Of a stretch of DNA of 64,000 nt, positions 56,889-64,000 are shown piece after piece. Positions within the stretch are counted from its first letter, which is position 1. Each line of letters begins with the position of its first letter. The stretch comes from Allium sativum (taxonomy: Eukaryota > Streptophyta > Magnoliopsida > Asparagales > Amaryllidaceae), in NCBI GenBank assembly GCA_030737875.1, contig JASFAX010000020.1, positions 31,138,688 to 31,202,687 of the forward strand, read 5' to 3'. The notes under the pieces are model-generated. The model saw nothing but the letters and a program-made list of their open reading frames with translations, did not search any database and was not told the origin of the DNA. A program made the position numbers and the translations under genes.

Positions 56889-59800
56889 ATGAGTCATCAA
56901 AATACGGGAAACACTACTAGTCATGAGCTTATGACTGGAAGGGTGGGCGATGGTGGCCAGTTGGGAGCTTCAGCTGCTATACCAGATTATCTAGTTATGT
57001 TCGAGGTCACGATGGAAGCGATCATATTGAGGATGCCCATTCTTAATGTAGCAGCAGAGTGTGGTGTTCCTATGCAAGTACCTATGGTTTATTCTGCTAT
57101 GTGACAGAGGGATTATTCTACTATGGATGAAGAAGATGAGTTAAGAAGAAGTATAGCTTTGGAGAAACTTCGACGTCGAGTTAAGGAGCGAGAAGAACGG
57201 ATCAGTGTTGCTTGGGACGAGGCTTTTAGAAGCAGGCATGAACATCTTGAAGAAACTTTTACTGGCACCGGTGCTACAAAGAAGCTAAATAAGAAAAAGA
57301 AAAGAAACCAGAAAAGGAAAGATGGCCAAAAGAAGAAGGATGTCATTTGTTTTAATTGTCAAAAAAGGGCCATTATCCTGGAATTGTAAGAAACCAAAAT
57401 TTGGAAAGAAGTGCTACAATTGTGACAAGCCTGGGCACAAGAAGAAGGACTATCCAGATTTACTGAAGAATAAGCAACTGGTGGAAGCATACGTTCTGGA
57501 AGCAATTCTGATTTCTTATTTTATTCATAATGAGAATTGGGAGAAGTTGTCGTTGGTTTTGATATGCTTTCAGCAAGTGATGTATGTTCTGGCTCTTTTC
57601 GGTACTTGAGCATCGCCTTTTTTACTAGTAATATGATTGTATGCCAAATGGGTTTAGAACCTGAAATTGTAATAGACCTTTAGTTTTGAGTAATCTAGTT
57701 GGGGGTTCATCCAATTTGAATATGATTTGTCATGGTATAGTGTTATCGAGTCATGGTTGCTCCGTTGTATGTGATTGCTTTATTTTGAAATTCACTGGGT
57801 TTGAGATTATTTTGGGTATGGACTGGCTTAAGAGGTATGCAGAAAAAGTGGATGGCGAGAACTTGGGGGTGACAGTCGGGAATATGGAATTGCGAATGGT
57901 TGTGATTCGATGTAAGCATGAAGATGGTGGCTTCTTAAGCTATTTAAATTTGCTTGTGATTCCATGGGAAGACTTGTCATTAGTGCAAATCGCAAGTGAG
58001 TTTAATGATGTCATTGACGAGTTCAAAAGATTGTCATCGCATCACGAGATTGAATTCAAAATCGATTTGGTCGATGGTGTTAGACCTATCGTCATGCCTC
58101 TTAGGTGGATGGCGCCTAAGGAACAACAAGAGTTAGAGGTGCTAATATGTGACCTTTTAGGAAAAGGGCTTATTCGGAGAAGTGTATTCTAATGGGTGCA
58201 CCAGTTGTGTCTGCAACCAAGGCTGATTGATCTTTGAGGTTGTGTGTGGATTATCGTGAGCTGATCAAGGTGACCAAGAAGAATAAGTATTTGTTTCCAA
58301 GGATAGATGACTTGTTCGATCAACTTCATGAGGCTAAGGTGTTTTCTCTAATGGATTTGGCAATGGGATTCCACCGGTTGAGGGTGGCAAAGGATAGTGT
58401 GTCGAAGACTGCTTCTAGGACACCATATGGTTTCTTCGAATGGTTGGTGGTGCCATTTGAGTTGACTAATGTGCTTGCGTATTTCATGGATCTTATGAAT
58501 AGGGTGTTCAGAGATCAGTTGAACAAGTTCGTTCTTGTGTTTGTTGATGATATTCTGGTTTTCTCCTAGAATGAGGAAGACCATAAAACGCATTTGCGAG
58601 TTGTTTTGGAAGACTTGCGAAAGCATTAGTTGAGAGCTAAGTTTTCGAAGTGTCACTTCTGGAAGAGAGAATTGAGGTTCTTAGTCTATGTTGTTTCTGG
58701 AAATGGGACAACGGTTGACCCAACTAAGGTGGTAGTAATCCAGGTCTGGTATAGACCTAAGAATGCAACGGACATGAGGAGTTTCCTTTGGTTGGCGGGA
58801 TATTATCTCCAGTTTATGAAGGATTTCTCCAAGATAGCTGCATCGTTAACGGGATTGATGAAAAAGAATCAGGTGTTCACATGGGGTGCGAAGTGTGAGC
58901 AAGCTTTTGGAATCATGAAAGAGAGACTTACGAGTGCTTCTGTTATGATGATTCCAAGCTAGAATGAAGAAAAGATAGTATACACGGATGCATGTGGTAC
59001 TGAAGTTGGCGCAGTGCCAATGCCGAAGGATAGAGTTGTAGCCTACGCAAGTCGACAGCTGAAGCAGCACGAGAGGAATTATAAAACTCATGATTTGGAG
59101 TTTGCAACGATCGTGTTGGCTTTCAAGATGTGGAGGCACAACCTCTTGGGGGTTCAATTCGAGTTGTTTACGGATCACAAGTCGTTGAAGTATTTTTTTT
59201 TTCTCAAAAGAATTTGAATCTTCGGCAGCAACGGTAGTTAGAGTTTCTGGCATCATATGATTTTGGTATAGCCAATACTCCTGGTAAAGGTAACGTAGTG
59301 GAAAATGCATTGAGTTGAAGACACGCAAGTTTGGGAGCGATAATTTTCAAATTGGAAACATCTCGAGTACTTGGCAAGATTTGATTTCAGGCCTAGGTGT
59401 GAGTTAGAGCCTGAAACGTTGGCAAGCTTGTCGATAAGACCTACCCTCATCAAAAGGATTGGCGAGAGCCCTAAAGAGATGTTAACCTTGTTGAGATTAT
59501 CTCAAAGTTGGAAGCAGAGGATAAGGAATTCGAGGTCGATCAAGAGGGTTGGCTTCAGAAGAAAGGATGACTGGTTATTCTTGAAATTGGCGGATTGAGA
59601 GATGAGGTTCTAAGGGAATGTCATCACACAAAGTTGATGATTTATCCAGGTGGTAACAAGATGTATCAAGACATCAGGCGAGCCTACTATTGGGAAGGGA
59701 TGAAGAGGGATATTGGAAAGTTCATTTTCAAATGCATGAACTGTCAATTGGTGAAAGCTGAAAAGAAGAAGCTGAGTGGATTGCTTCAGCCATTAGAAGT

Positions 59801-60150
59801 TCCTACGTGGAAGTAGGTGGAGATATCAATGGATTTTATCAATGGACTGCCTAGGACTTGGGCAGGAAACAAAGGGATTTGGGTCATAGTGGATCGCATG
59901 ACCAAGAGTGTAAGGTTTATTCCTATCAAATCGACTAAGACAACATCAACGTTGGCTGAGCTTTATATTTAATGGATAGTTCGATTGCATGGTATCCTGA
60001 AGAGCATAGTGAGTGATCGAGATCCATTATTCACGAGTTGATTTTGGAAGAGTATGCAAGAGACTATGGGAACTGAGTTGTGTTTGAGTACGGCTTATCA
60101 TTCCCAAACCGATGGTCAAACCGAGATGGTTAACCAAATTTTGGAAGATC
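56889..60150 (+). pseudogene. Decayed Gag-Pol, Tekay-like, cut in integrase
   Basis: Starts MSHQNTGN 7 nt after a TTTTTCAG. The capsid region is mostly deleted; a basic segment leads to two zinc knuckles (57350-57470), the second with its last Cys changed to Tyr. The protease active site (near 57598) has lost its Asp and gained a stop. Reverse transcriptase runs 58080-58570 and keeps FVDDILVFS; RNase H (58978-59330) keeps YTDACGT; integrase runs 59595-60150 with CHH…[20 protein letters not shown] and QTEMVNQ. Multiple stops (e.g. TAG 58567, 58627, 58960, 59235, 59814; TGA 59316; TAA 59971) and frameshifts kill it. The reading ends at 60150 where the next LTR inserts. Confidence 0.9.
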
Positions 60151-60590
60151 TGTAAAACCCCGTAAAATTCATACGTACTAATAATAAATTAAATAATTAA
60201 AAACAAGCAATTTAATTATATGTCTGGAAAACGAGATTTTGTAGCTTTAGGAATTTGGCTATGAAACTCTTTTATTTGGATTCGTGGCGAAACTCTGAAT
60301 CGTTTTCATATATACTATGCTGAAACGGTCAACGTATGAAGAAGTTATGAACAAATGAAATTGGACAGTATGCAAATATATATATATATATATAATTACA
60401 TGAATATTATATATATTGTCCAAATAATAATTTAAAATAAAAAAGAGGGAAATTCAAATTTGAAATTGGAGATAAGAATTAGGGGACAACGTATATTGGA
60501 TATATGGAAAAGAATGAATCATATTAAGAACGTAATTAATAAATTAACAGCTCATCTATGTAGTAGAAGTGGACGTTCCAGTCGAAGGGG

Positions 60591-60631
60591 GTCGACCGCT
60601 CCCCCTTAAGTGGGGTCGACCGCCGGTCGAC
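60591..60631 (+). promoter_or_regulatory. Three GTCGAC palindromes upstream of LTR TATA
   Basis: GTCGAC at 60591, 60615 and 60626, the first two within GGTCGACCGC words. They lie 113-153 bp before the TATA box, where TR-GAG 1 has its TGASTCA array. The binding factor is unknown. Confidence 0.5.
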
Positions 60632-61920
60632 GGCTAGTTGGCTGGCATGCCCAATTTTGCCTACGTAGGGTTTTCTAAGAGTATATGTTTATATGGATGC
60701 CTTGGATTAATTCTTATTAATCCGACGGCTCTTGCTCAGCAAGTATAAATAACCCCTCAAACAACACACTAGAAACCCTAATCTTCTATACCTCTGCCTC
60801 CATACTGCTGAATTCCATAAAAAAATAAAGAGAATAGGGTGAAGGTTTCTTCTATTTCTCTATCTCCATTCTATATCTTTCTATTTCAATTTATCTAAGT
60901 TTAGGATTATGGAATTTAGCATATACAAATATTTATAAGAATCTAATTATATGTTTCATATATGTATATTGTTAGGAGAACAATCGGAGCTCGTTTGAAC
61001 GTTGAGAACCGCTGCAGATCTTAAATTTCTGCTACATCTCCACCTAATTTGTGAGTGGAATCTAGTTTTTCTTAAAGGCATATTCATATTATTATCAGTT
61101 TATTATATGAATTGTTATGCCTATGAAGATTTGGTTAAGTGATAATATAACATGAAAAATCCCCAAATCTTCTACTTTGTAATCACGTAGGAAATTGTCA
61201 TGTTGCATTGATTTTGTGGAATTGTAGTTTTTGTATTGAATTAAAGGTAAACATGAGTGTTGTATTATTATTTTATATTTTATGTAATTCACCGTCATTT
61301 CATTTGATCTAAGCCTAAAAGGGTTGGGATTTGAACTGTTTCATAGCTGAATTGAGTTTGGATCCTAATTTGGGTGTAAACGCATTTATAAATTGGAATA
61401 AGTCAAATACGATCATTTTTGGGTGTATAACATGACAAAAAGGGTGGAATGGGTGAAATATAGATAATAAACATACATGTGTGAATGTATGAAATACTCT
61501 ACTTTTAATTTAATATTGAAACCTTTTTAATATGCTTGGGATACAAGATGTAATTGTTATGTGTATGTATGTTTTCCATTACCGCTATTTGCTATATGTT
61601 CATTATGCCATCATGATATGTTGTAGTGGTAAAATATGGAAAAACCTAAACTTGTATGCCTTAATTTGGATAAATGACAATTGCCATTCTGATTAGAATG
61701 TTTCCTCGTTTATACGAATGTTACATTAATTATGCTCTATTATCTTAATGTAATTAACGTTGTATTAGTGTAATAAATGCAATTAGGTTAGAGTTTGAAT
61801 TTGAAATATCCCCTTAACAAATATACATATATACTTGTTTGCTTGTGTATGTGTGTATATATATAGAATGGCTTAAATATATGTATTTTTATATATATAA
61901 ATAAATGAAACATAGGCACG

Positions 61921-62120
61921 AGGTTAGTTGCCATTTGTGATAGAAGCCTGCCCGGAACCAACCAGCATATACAACAACCACAAATAGGCCCAACTAATGT
62001 GAGATGTCTAGGTTCCATGGGCGACATAAACTTACACTAGCCCCGAGGTTAGACCGACTTATAGTAGAAGCCTGCCCGGAACCGACCGACATATCCAGCA
62101 ACTACAAGTATATGGTTTAA
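61921..62120 (+). other. Paired hairpin modules C and D in TR-GAG 2 LTR
   Basis: Module C pairs TTAGTTG (61924-61930) with CAACTAA (61991-61997) and ATTTGTG (61933-61939) with CACAAAT (61979-61985), both perfect. Module D pairs TTAGACC (62049-62055) with GGTTTAA (62114-62120, one G-U) and ACTTATAGT (62057-62065) with ACTACAAGT (62101-62109, one mismatch). Both loops contain CCTGCCCGGAACC. Same architecture as modules A and B with different stem sequence. Confidence 0.75.
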
Positions 62121-63305
62121 TATGAGAGGTCTAGTGTGCGTATATATATAAATAACTATATACATACATATATAAGTTGATGTGTGAAAACCAGTAGGCT
62201 TACTACGCCTTAAGAAGGTCTTAAGTGGCCGACTTACCTTCTTTATCTACTTTGGGTCTTAAGTGATTAGGACTAGGATCCCTCCGAAGGTTCAATCCTT
62301 GGAGAGGAGCCTAAGTCATGGGACCCACACTGATTAGTATTAAGTAAGTCTTTGGGCTCTCCTTCTCTAAAAGTGGTTAGGCGTAAAACGGTTAAGGGAG
62401 TAGGGTAGCTCACGGGGATGTCCACTTCCTCTAGAAGCTTGTAAGGGCTCAAATAGGGGAAGACTGGTAATTGAAGGATATGTGGCCATTGCATGCTCAC
62501 CAACTGTCTAAGGGAAGTCTTAAGTGACATAGGTGTCCTACCGGGTAATATCAGTTAAGTAGTAGCATTCACAATACTACTTATCATATTACAAATGAGA
62601 TAATAGACTTAAGAACATTAACGTACAAGGACGGGGTTCTTAAAGGGCTAGGGGTCCGCCTTAGGGTTATAAGAGATTGTAAGAATCCACCTTTAATAGG
62701 GCCATAAGTGACCGAGAATGTCACATCGTTGGGTCTTTACTCTAAAAACACTAATGAACGATTGACTTGGATATCCACCCCATTGTTTAGAAATTTGGTG
62801 TTTGTTATGTGCTGCGTAGATATACCTTGACATATGTAACATGCCATAAATATAGGGTATGGACATTAAGTAACACTATATTTCAGTCACACAGAACTTT
62901 ATGTTCTTACTCCCTGTCCTTAACATCCAACTGGTCAGTAGATGGGATTAAGCCATGGATGGAGTCATGATGGAAGCCGAGGAAAAAGATGAAGTTATTA
63001 TGATATTATTAGCAGTTATTACTTTGCTTCTTTTGGAGTCTTATGAGATTGAACTACTTGATGTACCTATTGAATAAATGTAACTATGACTATGCATTTC
63101 TGTGATTTTTGAAATAATGATACATCTTATTTGAATATTACATTTTCTCTTTCTACTGTGTGAGGTTTCCATTCGAAGTATATGTTATTGTTATCTGTGC
63201 AAATGTAATCCTTAAAGGAACCAACGACCCATTTATAATGGCTCTAAGTTTCGATGGGCCTTTTCTTGGTCGAAATTTAGCCCATTCTGGGCAGGTTGTT
63301 ACATT

Positions 63306-63317
63306 TGGTATCGGAGC
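63306..63317 (+). other. Primer-binding site of TR-GAG 2
   Basis: TGGTATCGGAGC, one change from the initiator tRNA-Met site, after the LTR end at 63303. Confidence 0.85.
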
Positions 63318-63385
63318 ATAGGTTACCAGATTATAAGGGTAATATACGTATGAGAGGCATATTTGTGATTTGAAAAAGATTTTTC

Positions 63386-63390
<5 letters not shown>

Positions 63391-63420
<30 letters not shown>
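63391..63420. repeat. (TA)n microsatellite in TR-GAG 2 leader
   Basis: Alternating AT run between primer site and gag. Confidence 0.85.
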
Positions 63421-63427
<7 letters not shown>

Positions 63428-63553
63428 AATAAGCATATGCATTTATACTAGGCACCTTTACCATTTCTTTCTTTTTTCAGCCTAAATACTATCTCAGGAG
63501 TATCCACTAAGGGATTTTTCCTTTTCTTTTCAAATGGTAGAATAGCTGAAAAT

Positions 63554-64000
63554 CCTAATGAGCAGGGCAACCAAGCAGGGCCCCACTACTTGCTAGAATG
63601 GTTCTAGCAGTATCTCCATACTATGGAGCAGGTCCCCGTAGCTAATCTTGCCCCGGCGGCTCCTGCAACTCCTCCAACTGAGGTGGCCTTTGTTTTTTCT
63701 CGCCTTTGTAAGGCCTTTACGAATTTTGGAGGGAAACCGTTTTCGGGAAAGGAAGGTTTTGCTAGTGCCCAGTTTTGGGTTATGGACCGTGAAAGAATCT
63801 TTGAGGCTACTGCCTGGCCAGATGAAATTAAAAGTAGGATAACGGTCTGGCATTTGAAGGATGAAGCCCTATAGTGGTGGTACTTAATATCAATGGAGAA
63901 TGAGGGCCGGATCTTTACATGGGCCGAATTCTAGACCTGTTTTGAAGTAAAATTTTTGCCAAGGGCAGAAATGACTACTCATCTAGAGAAATTCATCCAC
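63554..64000 (+). pseudogene. gag: Gag of TR-GAG 2, three amber stops, runs off the window
   Basis: The frame reads NPNEQGNQAGPHYLLEWF, stop (TAG 63605-63607), then from ATG 63623 MEQVPVANLAPAAPATPP, FVFSRLCKAFTNFGGKPFSG, FWVMDRERIF and DEAL, stop (TAG 63872-63874), WWYLISM, TWAEF, stop (TAG 63932-63934), CFEVKFLPRAEM. It aligns with the Gag at 3407: Pro/Ala-rich N-terminus, the FGGKPFSG block and the WW motif. All three stops are TAG. The zinc knuckles would lie beyond the window. A 3' splice site-like TTTTTTCAG ends at 63480. Confidence 0.8.

Larger units (their letters stand above)
60151..63303 (+). repeat. 5' LTR (3,153 bp) of TR-GAG-like element 2
   Basis: Begins TGTAAAACCCC right after AGATC in the integrase frame and ends GTTGTTACA before a primer site. 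It contains three GTCGAC palindromes (60591, 60615, 60626), TATAAATA at 60744-60751, a GTGAGT donor at 61051-61056, hairpin modules at 61921-62120 and an AATAAA near 63075. Same design as TR-GAG 1 but a different family. The 3' LTR lies outside the window. Confidence 0.88.

Overview
The window is repeat-dominated nuclear DNA of a flowering plant, probably a eudicot. The evidence is chromovirus-type Ty3/gypsy polyproteins, En/Spm (CACTA) transposase, hAT and RTE-type elements, microsatellites, and a single host-type gene. That gene is a C3HC4 RING E3 ligase at 50081-50605. I see no bacterial genes, rRNA, CRISPR array or bona fide tRNA. The species cannot be named from the sequence.

Layout. (A) 1-9157 is a gag-only, long-LTR retrotransposon of the kind called TR-GAG. 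Its 5' LTR is cut by the window edge (1-3215), its 3' LTR is 4,212 bp (4946-9157), and its short interior holds gag with one amber codon and no pol. It sits in the tail of a related LTR (9158-10098), which abuts a decayed CACTA transposase. (B) 10099-47760 is a deep nest. CACTA-1 transposase is split into 10108-10740 and 47031-47760 by CACTA-2 (~10747-47030). CACTA-2 carries a Tat-like LTR element (19054-46554). The 3' LTR of that element is split by a minus-strand solo LTR (25420-45472). The solo LTR is split by a hAT-type MITE (28625-42447), the MITE by an RTE-like LINE (28979-42345), and the LINE by an intact Tekay/Del-type chromovirus (30811-40697). Target-site duplications are readable for the Tat-like element (one mismatch), solo LTR, MITE and chromovirus. 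(C) 47760-54084 holds microsatellites, the RING gene, featureless AT-rich DNA and a 104-bp remnant of the region-A LTR with a perfect duplication. (D) 54085-60150 is a decayed relative of the chromovirus. It is interrupted in integrase by a second TR-GAG-like element (LTR 60151-63303, gag from ~63550), which runs off the window.

How parts relate. Four LTR elements in the window share one layout: TATA box, leader of about 200-280 nt, strong 5' splice site inside the LTR, then a 3' splice site a few bases before the gag start. The putative intron contains the rest of the LTR and the primer-binding site, so splicing would separate gag mRNA from full-length genomic RNA. The TR-GAG LTRs also carry paired hairpin modules whose stems show compensatory changes, and one LTR carries six bZIP-type TGASTCA sites at exact 11-bp spacing before its TATA box. 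These LTR-borne regulatory designs are the best candidates for something under-described. Only the chromovirus at 30811-40697 looks able to move now: intact ORF, equal-length LTRs with one difference noticed, perfect duplication.
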